The notes beneath the pieces were generated by a model. That model was not told the origin of the DNA, searched no databases, and saw only the letters and a program-made list of their open reading frames with translations. Both the position numbers and the translations under genes were made by a program. Shown piece after piece: positions 1 through 7,992 of a stretch of DNA of 64,000 bases; the stretch's first letter is position 1; each line of letters starts with the position of its first letter. Where the stretch lies: contig NC_054702.1 of NCBI RefSeq assembly GCF_016097555.1, positions 68,138,463 through 68,202,462 of the forward strand. The letters are read 5' to 3'. Source of the DNA: Gigantopelta aegis (taxonomy: Eukaryota > Mollusca > Gastropoda > Neomphalida > Peltospiridae).

Positions 1-288
1 AGTCCTAAACTTCAAATGTGAAAGCGCTATATCCAACTGCTTACATCATCTATGTATTTAACTAAAGCAGCAACAGACGCGGTATTTGCGGTGACGCAAT
101 CAAAGGTATTCAAGCGTTAGCTCACTACCGAGGGCGCGCGCGAAACACCAGTCGAAGATTTGGTCGTAACGTGGCATTCTTAACGGATCTTTCAGCGTCA
201 GTTTGGTTAAACCTTGATAGTCAGTTATGCAACGCTACAAAGGTCTACAGGGCTTCAGCGTGAAAATGTGGATTATTTAGGTGTTATG
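1..288. other. Host flank left of the Polinton
   Basis: No gene or repeat is recognised here. The last six bases (283-288, GTTATG) are the left copy of the target-site duplication made when the Polinton inserted. Confidence 0.6.
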
Positions 289-618
289 AGTAGTACCAAG
301 GCCTATATGGCGCCATGACCTACTTTCCATGACCTTGACCTCGATGACGTCACGGCCTTGTCACATGACCTATTCCTAATGACCCGGCCATGACCTACTT
401 TCCGTGACCATGACCTTGATGACGTCACGGCCTTGTCACGTGACCTCATCCTACTGACCCGGTCCTGACCTACTTAGACTGGCCTACTGTGCCGTGTGCA
501 ACGTCCTACTGACCCGGCCCTGACCTACTTAGACCGGCCCCTGACCTACTTAGACTGGCACGAAAGAGTATAAAAAGGCTAGATACGGTTTAATTGTCAT
601 TCGCTCGCCGAAAACGAT
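289..618 (+). repeat. Left terminal inverted repeat of the Polinton
   Basis: This 330-bp arm is inverted relative to 19601-19918. In the outer ~67 bp I count only two differences between the arms. The interior consists of repeated blocks built on GACCTACTTAGACTGG, CTACTGACCCGGCCC and TGACGTCACGG. Their order and number differ between the arms, so the arms are not the same length (330 against 318 bp). Confidence 0.93.
569..578 (+). promoter_or_regulatory. TATA box in the left TIR, pointing inward
   Basis: TATAAAAAGG lies near the inner end of the TIR and faces the integrase and capsid genes. The right TIR has the same box facing the other way, so each end of the element carries an inward promoter. 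Start-site use is inferred. Confidence 0.6.
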
Positions 619-855
619 CAGATCTACGTTCAATCCAGAGATGGCCTGTTCCACAAGTGATGAAGCGAGATGTCGTCTAGAACTTGGAACTAACGTCTAC
701 GTTTCAAACACGTGTGAGACACTTGAATGTTTTTGACATAATTGTATGTTTTGTCATATATTTTATGTATTACATTTTTGTTGTTTAGTAATAAAATTTT
801 GTGTTGTATCCTTCTGTTATTTATAAATAGCATGACTTTGTGACATGTATGTCAG

Positions 856-1917
856 TTGAGAACCATGTCTCGGTGGGAAAGGTACCTAGAGTCTATTTAC
901 TACGATGTAAAACATCCTGGGAGTTATGCAGGTCCTAGTAAACTGTATCAAGCTGTTAAAGCAGAGGGTAAATTTAAATTTCCTCTGACACGTATTAAGT
1001 CATGGTTGAAAGGTCAAGAGACCTATACCATGACACATCAAGTGAGGCGAAAGTTTCCACGTAATACCTATGTTGTGGAAGGGTTAGACAGTCACTGGCA
1101 ATCCGATCTAATGGATATGGTCAGTTTGGCTAAATACAATGACGGGGTGAGATACCTCATGGTGATCATTGACCTGTTCTCCAGGTACTTGTGGGTGCTA
1201 CCACTCAAGTCGAAAACGGGGAACGACGTGGTAGATGCTTTGACAGAATTCTGGAAATTAGAGTCCAGAAAACCCAAACTGTTTCAGTCCGATTCAGGGT
1301 CAGAATACAAGAACCATAAGGTCAAAGCATTGTTGAAGTCGCATGGCATAACGCAGCTGTTTGCTCTAAATGAAATCAAAGCAAGTTATGCCGAACGGGT
1401 CATTAAAACCATCAAAATGCGTCTCTATCGCTACATGTTAAACAACTTTACTTACAAGTACATGGATGTCCTAGACAAGATTGTCTATAGCTATAACCAC
1501 ACCAAGCATCGAATGTTAGGTCAAACACCAGCCAGTGTCAACCAAACGAACGAAGGAGAGGTCCGTCTGTCTCAGTACCTGATCAAACCTAAAAAGGCAA
1601 TCCACAAAAAGAAGTTTACATTTAACATAGGTGATAAAGTACGAGTCAGTCATCTTCGGGGCACCTTTGATCGGGAATAACAAGAGAAATGATCTGGCGA
1701 AATATTTACCATTGAGAAAAGGTACTGGTCTCACGGTAAAGACTTGTACAAATTAAAGGACTGGGGTGGTGATGCCATCAACTGTACCGTATCCAAGACA
1801 TTGTGAAAAGGAGAACTCGTAACAAACAGAAAGAAGTGTTGGTCAAATGGCTTCACTGGCCTAAGAAGTACAATTCGTGGATTCAAGAAGCAGACGTTGT
1901 TCGATATCAGACAGTAT
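856..1917 (+). CDS. Polinton integrase region
   Basis: This is the retroviral-type DDE integrase that joins the element to its target. Visible motifs are the first acidic residue in HWQSDLMDM, the second in FQSDSGSEY, and the glutamate in SYAERVIKTIK, then the usual YNHTKHRMLGQTPA stretch. The downstream part of the region shows chromodomain-like sequence (VLVKWLHWPKKYNSWI), as in many Polinton integrases. It is the first gene inside the left TIR. Confidence 0.9.
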
Positions 1918-1952
1918 AAAAGACCTCAGCACATGTTTGACTTTTCATTATC

Positions 1953-2210
1953 ATGGAAGAAATTGTAGAGACACAACCTCTGTCAAGAAGTCATTTGGGT
2001 GATACCTGGAAATTTTTTGGTAAACGTGTGGCCAAATCGGAAACGGTATTTTTCTCTCAAATCATCATCATATACGTGGTGGTGATTACGTGTATCATCA
2101 ACTTATCTCTCGATCGAGGTAATTCTAACTTGTGGACAGCACTACTCAGCAGTAGCTTGGGTTATTTGCTGCCAAATCCCAAGATCAAAACGAATAAGCA
2201 CCATGGATAA
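1953..2210 (+). CDS. Small Polinton protein with one membrane segment
   Basis: An 85-aa frame with one strongly hydrophobic stretch around residues 30-50 (FFSQIIIIYVVVITCIINL). I do not recognise the family. It overlaps the start of the next frame by a few bases, as expected in a compact virus-like gene block. Confidence 0.55.
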   Translation: MEEIVETQPLSRSHLGDTWKFFGKRVAKSETVFFSQIIIIYVVVITCIINLSLDRGNSNLWTALLSSSLGYLLPNPKIKTNKHHG

Positions 2211-2640
2211 GTACATTACCATTCGAAGTACAGACAGCACGTCTTACTATCCCGACAACACACACTGGTCTTTTAGAGTCAATCTATATGACAGACTACA
2301 TCTCGGAAAAAAGTGTGTGGTAGCAGCCACCAAAACCACCATTCAGAACTGGGAAGTTTCGAGAAAATCAGACAGCCATGACATTTACGTGTGTTCCAAC
2401 ATCTGCTACAGCTCACACGTTGGAGAAAGAAAGGAGCCCTTGCTGAGACGCATCTGTTTGATGGGGAATAAAAAGGAAAGATCTTTTGTGTTTCCAAACT
2501 ATCATTACGTACCCATGAGACTGGAAGATGTGCAGATCGTGGACATCTATATACAGGAAGCAGATGGCAATCCAGCCTCATTTATCACAGGATCAGTGGC
2601 GGTGACACTGCATGTAAAGCCGCAGCCTTTTTGGTTTTGA
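2203..2640 (+). CDS. Probable Polinton minor capsid (penton-like) protein
   Basis: A 145-aa frame beginning MDKYITIRSTDSTSYYPDN, rich in beta-strand-like segments. Length, position before the major capsid gene, and the opening STDS..YYPDN..WSFRV pattern fit the single jelly-roll minor capsid protein of Polintons. The assignment is by pattern and position, not by a structural search. Confidence 0.65.
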   Translation: MDKYITIRSTDSTSYYPDNTHWSFRVNLYDRLHLGKKCVVAATKTTIQNWEVSRKSDSHDIYVCSNICYSSHVGERKEPLLRRICLMGNKKERSFVFPNYHYVPMRLEDVQIVDIYIQEADGNPASFITGSVAVTLHVKPQPFWF

Positions 2641-2748
2641 AACATGGCTGAATACATTCTAAAACATTACAATTATTTAAAACTGATGACGAATATTCAC
2701 GATTACCATATGAATCTGGGATTACTGAATGATATGAATGAAGAATAA

Positions 2749-3027
2749 ATGTTGGCCTTGGTGGAGATCGTTCAAGGGTTGCTGGACGGACGTATTCACG
2801 TCGGAGCAGGACAGAAACGTCGATTTTTACAGTCTAACAATGAATATCTGAACATGATGAAAATGCTCGTATCACCTGCCGTGATGAATAGAACTAGAAA
2901 ACGTATATTGAAACAAAACACCCCTTTGTTAGCCTTCATTTTGGACGACGGTCACCTGGATCAGATGAAAGCAAAAACCGTATGGTCAGTGGTCACGGAT
3001 AGCTGGAGATATGCAGGATCTCTATAA
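2749..3027 (+). CDS. Small Polinton protein, unknown
   Basis: A 92-aa frame between the two capsid genes, with basic central segments (NRTRKRILKQ). No family is recognised. Its place suggests a virion-associated role, which is inference. Confidence 0.5.
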   Translation: MLALVEIVQGLLDGRIHVGAGQKRRFLQSNNEYLNMMKMLVSPAVMNRTRKRILKQNTPLLAFILDDGHLDQMKAKTVWSVVTDSWRYAGSL

Positions 3028-3083
3028 ATAGGATGTCTGTCAAAAACCATCATCATTTGAGATAGAACCTTCAGAGGAGCAAC

Positions 3084-3482
3084 ATGTCAGACCAGTACAA
3101 GCTGTACGTTCCCGACGTGGACAAATGGACTCGTTTCTACAAACTGCAGGCACAAGGCAAACTTCAACCTCACTTCGAAATTCAACGTGGTGGGCAAAGT
3201 CAGATCATGTACAGTGTGGATCGATGTCTAGAACTCTACGATCCCACGTGGAAAAAAGAAAAAGAGGAACAGAACAAACCCCCGGCACCCAGTGTTGTCA
3301 TGGTCTCGCCAACACAACAGGTGGTAGAGCAAGCTAAGGCCGAACAGAAACGTCTTCTGAAAAGTATAAAAGGGAAAGCAACAGAGCAACCAGTCAGTTC
3401 GTCAAGAAAGCGCAAAGGAGACACAACGAGCAGAAGCAATCAGAAAAAGCAGAAGACAGATCGCTTTAGTAAAAATAAGTAA
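3084..3482 (+). CDS. Small basic Polinton protein, unknown
   Basis: A 132-aa frame with a structured N-terminal half (YKLYVPDVDKWTRFYKLQA) and a long lysine/arginine-rich tail (KRKGD..KKQKTDR). The basic tail would suit DNA or virion-core binding. The N-terminal pattern looks like a small protein that recurs next to the major capsid gene in animal Polintons, but I cannot name it. Confidence 0.5.
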   Translation: MSDQYKLYVPDVDKWTRFYKLQAQGKLQPHFEIQRGGQSQIMYSVDRCLELYDPTWKKEKEEQNKPPAPSVVMVSPTQQVVEQAKAEQKRLLKSIKGKATEQPVSSSRKRKGDTTSRSNQKKQKTDRFSKNK

Positions 3483-3520
3483 GATGGCTTCCTATATGAA
3501 TAAAGCTGAAGTAGAGGCCC

Positions 3521-4786
3521 ATGCCAAAGAATTCTCTATTTTTGAACTTCCACGTACGTTCACTTCTGTGGACAAAAATATATTATGAGGACACGAGACC
3601 CACATCCCAGATCACCACAGAAAACAGTCCTGTGGAGTTTAACGTTTATGGTCAAGGCATCGATTACATAGACCTGAAACGTACCAAACTACACGTCAGA
3701 GCTAAAATCACCAAAGCCGATGGCAGCATCTTGACAAAAGATGAAAAGGTGGGACCCGTCAATCTATGGCTCCAGAGTTTGTGGTCTCAAGTGGATCTGA
3801 CACTCAATGGAAAACTCATCACCACCTCTACCAATCTGTATCCATACAAGAGCTACCTGAAAGTGTTGTTGAATGGCACGTCCACAGCCAAGGAATCGTC
3901 TCTGCAATCCCAACTGTACTACAAAGACACGTCTGATGATATAGACAGTGTAGACCCAATAACGGGCATCAATTCGGGACTTGCTAACAGAGGTGCTTTA
4001 TGTGAATGGAGTCACACCGTGGATATGGAAGGACCTCTGTACGAAGACTTTTTAGACATCAAACGTTATCTCATCAATGGCGTCAATCTACAGATCAAAC
4101 TGTTCCGGACCAGGCCTTCCTTCCATCTGATGGCAGGAGAAGATAATCCTGATTACAAAGTCAAGATCGAAGACGTATACCTCAGAGTCTGCAAAGTGCG
4201 ACCCAATACAGCCATCATCACGGCCCACGCCAAGGCGTTGCAGGACACTGAAGCCAAGTATCCTTTCACAAGGAGCGACATCAAAGTGGCCTCCATACCC
4301 AAGGGACAACTGAGTTTCACCTGGGATCACCTGTTTCAAAATAAATGTCCCAACAAAGTCGTGGTGGCACTGGTCTCTGCCGAAGCAGTGAATGGCAGTT
4401 ACACCAAAAATCCATTAAATTTTGCCATGTATGATCTGGACATGATTGCCTTGTACGTGAATGGTGAATCCTTACCGGCTCAACCTCTGCACGTAGACAA
4501 TAATCAGTACATCTCGGCCTACAGCAGTCTGTTCAAAGGAAGAGAATCCATAGGACTGGATGTGTCTAGAGAGGATTTTAGAAGTGGATATGCTCTGTAT
4601 CAATTCACCTTGGAACCTTACCACTTGAAGGACGGATACCTGGATCTTATAAAAAGGGGTAATCTTCGACTGGACTTACAGTTTAAAAAAGCCTTACCAG
4701 AAACAGTCAACTGTTTGATCTACTCGGAAGACAACCTTCTGCTTCAAATCGACGGAGCCAGGAACATCTTGTATGCAGAACCATGA
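3521..4786 (+). CDS. Polinton major capsid protein region
   Basis: A 421-aa frame with the features of the double jelly-roll capsid protein of Polintons, the kind often annotated in invertebrates as F54H12.2-like. Visible marks are an early PVEFNVYGQGIDYIDLKRT segment, WSQVDLTLNGKLI, the YPYKSYLKVLLNG block, and a late ALYQFTLEPYHLKDGYLDL segment. It lies just before the protease, the usual Polinton order. Confidence 0.85.
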   Translation: MPKNSLFLNFHVRSLLWTKIYYEDTRPTSQITTENSPVEFNVYGQGIDYIDLKRTKLHVRAKITKADGSILTKDEKVGPVNLWLQSLWSQVDLTLNGKLITTSTNLYPYKSYLKVLLNGTSTAKESSLQSQLYYKDTSDDIDSVDPITGINSGLANRGALCEWSHTVDMEGPLYEDFLDIKRYLINGVNLQIKLFRTRPSFHLMAGEDNPDYKVKIEDVYLRVCKVRPNTAIITAHAKALQDTEAKYPFTRSDIKVASIPKGQLSFTWDHLFQNKCPNKVVVALVSAEAVNGSYTKNPLNFAMYDLDMIALYVNGESLPAQPLHVDNNQYISAYSSLFKGRESIGLDVSREDFRSGYALYQFTLEPYHLKDGYLDLIKRGNLRLDLQFKKALPETVNCLIYSEDNLLLQIDGARNILYAEP

Positions 4787-5124
4787 ACACCTTACACTTG
4801 GAATGTGCTCTGAACGCCGATCCGGTCACGAGACACGTCAGAGTCTATGCTGCAGATGAACTTCCACAACACCGACTGAATCGTTTTCCACGAGGATTCA
4901 TTGTGAACACAGAATCCTCGACCATGAAAGGACAACACTGGGTGGCCTTATGGTTAGACAGTGCTAACCATGGAGAATTCTTTGACAGTTTTGGAAAGCC
5001 TCCAGAATATTACCAGAGACAATTTCGAGCCTTTCTGCAGAGAAACGGTGTATGCATCTACTACAACGACAGGGTGCTTCAAGACGCCAACAGCAACTCG
5101 TGTGGACTTTTTGCTTTGTTTTAA
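4783..5124 (+). CDS. Polinton adenain-like cysteine protease
   Basis: A 113-aa frame, the usual length for this family. GQHWVALWLD carries the catalytic histidine, FFDSFGKPP the acidic partner, and NSNSCGLFALF the nucleophilic cysteine. This enzyme matures capsid proteins in adenoviruses and is presumed to do so in Polintons. It overlaps the end of the major capsid frame by four bases. Confidence 0.88.
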   Translation: MNTLHLECALNADPVTRHVRVYAADELPQHRLNRFPRGFIVNTESSTMKGQHWVALWLDSANHGEFFDSFGKPPEYYQRQFRAFLQRNGVCIYYNDRVLQDANSNSCGLFALF

Positions 5125-5490
5125 GTTGCTATGAAATCGACGGGATCCTCGCTCAGAGACATTAAAAATTATTTTTGTTCAGCTATTATAGTCAACGAAG
5201 CTATCGTGTATCAGTTTGCCTTAACATATTTTAATCATTGTACATTATAGTTTTTGCCCTTAAGGCCTCTCGGTGTAACCCAATGTGTGTGTCCATTGCA
5301 TGTGTAGTTTTGCAAAATTTCGCTAGCCCACACAAGTCCCGCTCGAATCGCTGGACGGTTGGGAGGTATGGCACTGCGTTCTGTTTTTACTACAACACAA
5401 CATCAACATAACAACATTTTGCAAATCATTTATTTGCTCCCGTTTCAAACCAGTGGAGATAAGGGTTAAGGAGCAGACCTCTATTCCACT
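5125..5490. other. Non-coding stretch between converging gene blocks
   Basis: Rightward genes end before it and leftward genes end after it, so it should hold the 3' ends of both transcript sets. No repeat or RNA gene was recognised. Confidence 0.5.
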
Positions 5491-5778
5491 TTACAATGAT
5501 TTCCATTTAAATAGTTTTTTCTTTCGTTGTGGTATTCCTGGTGGCCGCTTCTGTCTCTGTAGGGTTGGTTCCATCTTTATTGATTTCTCTGGGTTCAGCA
5601 TCTTCTTTGGGTCCATTGTCTTCTTTTTCACATCGGCCAAGGGTTTGGATACAATGGGAGGTGTTTGCCCTTTTCCATCTTGACCCTCTTCATGTCTTGG
5701 GACATCCATCACTTGTCCTTTTAACAGGCGTATATATTTTTCTTCAGGCACCAGAATGTTTTTTGACACGTGTTGCAT
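5491..5778 (-). CDS. Small Polinton protein, unknown
   Basis: A 95-aa frame rich in lysine and proline, next to another small leftward frame. No recognised domain. A basic virion protein is possible but unproven. Confidence 0.4.
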   Translation of the reverse strand: MQHVSKNILVPEEKYIRLLKGQVMDVPRHEEGQDGKGQTPPIVSKPLADVKKKTMDPKKMLNPEKSIKMEPTLQRQKRPPGIPQRKKKLFKWKSL

Positions 5779-6092
5779 TATACTGTCTTTAACAAGGGTG
5801 CTATACTCTGTAGCACGAGTACGATGATATCAGCTCGTAGCACGTTTTTCTTCTTCTTGACAGGAACCGTCTTGTCACCCAACACACGTAATACTTTTTT
5901 GTGTTTCTTCAACTTTTCAAATGCCTGTTTGGAGAGTGGAACGTCACTGTGCAATATGTTGGCAATAATGAAGGTCAAGGTTTTCAGTTGATCCTTGGTT
6001 ATATGTTTCAACAGCAGACTTTTCTGTTTTGTCGATTTACCAGACAGCAAGAACTGCAAGAACATCAGGTTCTCCTTGATGACTTGAGACAT
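5778..6092 (-). CDS. Small helical Polinton protein, unknown
   Basis: A 104-aa frame starting MSQVIKENLMFLQFLLSG, mostly helix-like with a basic KKKKN stretch before a hydrophobic end. The pattern resembles a small protein seen beside the ATPase in other invertebrate Polintons. I cannot give it a function. Confidence 0.5.
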   Translation of the reverse strand: MSQVIKENLMFLQFLLSGKSTKQKSLLLKHITKDQLKTLTFIIANILHSDVPLSKQAFEKLKKHKKVLRVLGDKTVPVKKKKNVLRADIIVLVLQSIAPLLKTV

Positions 6093-6122
6093 TTTGACGA
6101 TGATTTGAAAATGCAGTGCTAT

Positions 6123-6989
6123 TTATACTCTCGGGACGTAGACGGTGGAGTCTTCATTGGGAAATATCCGAGTTCTCAGTCTTAATTTGTCATCGGCGTG
6201 AGGCGACATGTCTAACACCAAGTAATTAAAAGGGGTCTTCATGGCATCTCTGTACGCTTCTACCAAAACACCCGCATGGCCAGGAAACAACTGACGACCC
6301 AGCGTCATGATCTGTGATGTATCTCTCACATTTTTAAAGAGGACAAGATACCAGGTGTTGAGAGCAATGGTTCTGGCAGTCTTTCCCTGTCCATACAGGT
6401 TTTGGGTAATAAATACGATGCTCAATCTTCTGTGATGACATCCTTGAGTAAACAACAGCTTTATGTCTTTGTGCTCCAGTACGTGATTCATCAAGTCATC
6501 CCAAATGATAAGTCCATGTTGTCCATTAGCAAACTCTTCTATTTCTGTTTGCGTAGGTAACCCCGAATGAAACATAAGGTTAGCTACAGTCTTTTCCATC
6601 TCGTCGTAAAGTGTCTGGTACACGCCATAGCAATACATGATTTTCTTTGGAGGGTCTTTGACGTACATACCATTCAGGTTTTTCAGGAGTCTGTACACCC
6701 ACTGAGTCTTACCAGCACCCGTTGGGCCTGATACACACATGCTCGAGCAAGGTTCGAATGGTGCCAAACTCTGTGTTTCCCACCAAGGTCGTGTGGGATC
6801 CACCACTGCTTCTGGACTCCACGAAATGGCACTTTTAGGTAATGTGGGTTTCACTGCTTCAAATGTCTCCTTTGTCAACCAAGATACTCTGTTTTCCAAA
6901 TGGTGTACTTGAGACAGATGGTTAGGAAGTCTCAACAAATTCTTGGCCAGACATCCTGGAACTGGACAATCTTTTCTGACACGACCCAT
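6123..6989 (-). CDS. Polinton genome-packaging ATPase (FtsK/HerA type)
   Basis: A 288-aa protein. The N-terminus shows a C2H2-like finger (CPVPGCLAKNL..NHLSQVHH). The Walker A motif is SGPTGAGKTQW near residue 90 and the Walker B is GLIIWDDLM near residue 160. A later FITQNLYGQG segment fits the sensor region of this family. Such ATPases pump DNA into virions. Confidence 0.9.
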   Translation of the reverse strand: MGRVRKDCPVPGCLAKNLLRLPNHLSQVHHLENRVSWLTKETFEAVKPTLPKSAISWSPEAVVDPTRPWWETQSLAPFEPCSSMCVSGPTGAGKTQWVYRLLKNLNGMYVKDPPKKIMYCYGVYQTLYDEMEKTVANLMFHSGLPTQTEIEEFANGQHGLIIWDDLMNHVLEHKDIKLLFTQGCHHRRLSIVFITQNLYGQGKTARTIALNTWYLVLFKNVRDTSQIMTLGRQLFPGHAGVLVEAYRDAMKTPFNYLVLDMSPHADDKLRLRTRIFPNEDSTVYVPRV

Positions 6990-7046
6990 AGCGACAAATG
7001 TATCTACTAAACTAAACTACTTTGCAAATCACAACTATTTTTTTAG

Positions 7047-7424
7047 TGTGATCCTGATGTGACCCTGAGAGTGGCCCTGTGTGGCCCTGATGTGGCCCTG
7101 TGTGGCCCTGAGTGGCCCTGATGTGGCCCTGTGTGGCCCTGATGTGGCCCTGAGTGGCCCTGATGTGGCCCTGAGAGTGGCCCTGATGTGGCCCTGTGTG
7201 GCCCTGATGTGGCCCTGATGTGGCCCTGGTGTGGCCCTGAGAGTGGCCCTGAGAGTGGCCCTGAGAGTGGCCCTGATGTGGCCCTGTGTGTCCCTGATGT
7301 GGCCCTGTGTGGCCCTGAGAGTGGCCCTGTGTGGCCCTGAGAGTGGCCCTGTGGCCCTGATGTGGCCATGATGTGGCCCTGATGTGGCCCTGTGTGGCCC
7401 TGAGAGTGGCCCTGTGTGGCCCTC
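7047..7424. repeat. GGCCCTG minisatellite, ~30 units
   Basis: Tandem units GGCCCTGATGT, GGCCCTGTGT, GGCCCTGAGT and GGCCCTGAGAGT run for about 380 bp, each unit 10-13 bp. The minus strand contains no stop triplets in any frame across the array, so three overlapping GPHQGH-type frames stay open. The array begins about 60 bp upstream of the ATPase start codon. Confidence 0.95.
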
Positions 7425-7530
7425 TAACATATAAATGTGTCCTATGATATTTCTCTCCTGTTTGCCAGAGATATAAAAGTCCCTGTTGCCCCTTGTTCAC
7501 CACGTGGAGGTCGGAGAGATTCAAACAAGA

Positions 7531-7978
7531 TATACCAAATTTGATGTTTTTATGGAGAATGTAGTGGAGGGAAAATACCAAGTTTGATGTTTCATACCGA
7601 GTTTGATTTTGGGGAACATACCAAGTTTGATGAACTATGCCTATGATTGTTTTTTTTTTTTTTTTCCAAAACATTAGTTTGCAGCTTCCTCTTAAACACA
7701 ACTTGTTTGTGTCCAAGAGGTGAGTGGAGAGTGGGATAATGCATGGAGAATTTAGATTACTTATACACAAAATTTGAATAGCCGGCCTAAAATAACGGAG
7801 TATTGACTCCATAAATCACAAATGTATCGGACTATTTAAGAAAAAAAAATACAAAAGTGAATTTGAACTGCAATCAAACAAAGTCCGATAAAAAAAAAAG
7901 TTACAGTGTGGAGACTGATACCAAGTTTGATTTTGGGGAGATAAATACCAAGTTTGATGTTTCATACCGAGTTTGATG
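7531..7978. repeat. Dispersed TACCRAGTTTGAT motif, about seven copies
   Basis: Copies lie near 7533, 7576, 7595, 7618, 7918, 7946 and 7965, often as ATACCAAGTTTGATGTTTC followed by ATACCGAGTTTGAT. They form two clusters about 300 bp apart in the spacer between two leftward genes. Iteron-like spacing suggests a protein-binding array or the remains of an older tandem repeat. Confidence 0.75.
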
Positions 7979-7992
7979 ATTCATACAGAACT

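Larger units (their letters stand above)
6990..7992. other. Repeat-rich spacer between ATPase and polymerase genes
   Basis: It holds a GGCCCTG minisatellite, two clusters of a TACCRAGTTTGAT motif, and a short inverted pair (ATCGGACT at 7826, AGTCCGAT at 7882). The long leftward open frames here arise from the minisatellite and are not considered genes. Confidence 0.7.

Noticed and set aside
7012-7812. Long minus-strand frames of GPHQGH repeats
   Set aside because: They exist only because the minisatellite has no stops on that strand.
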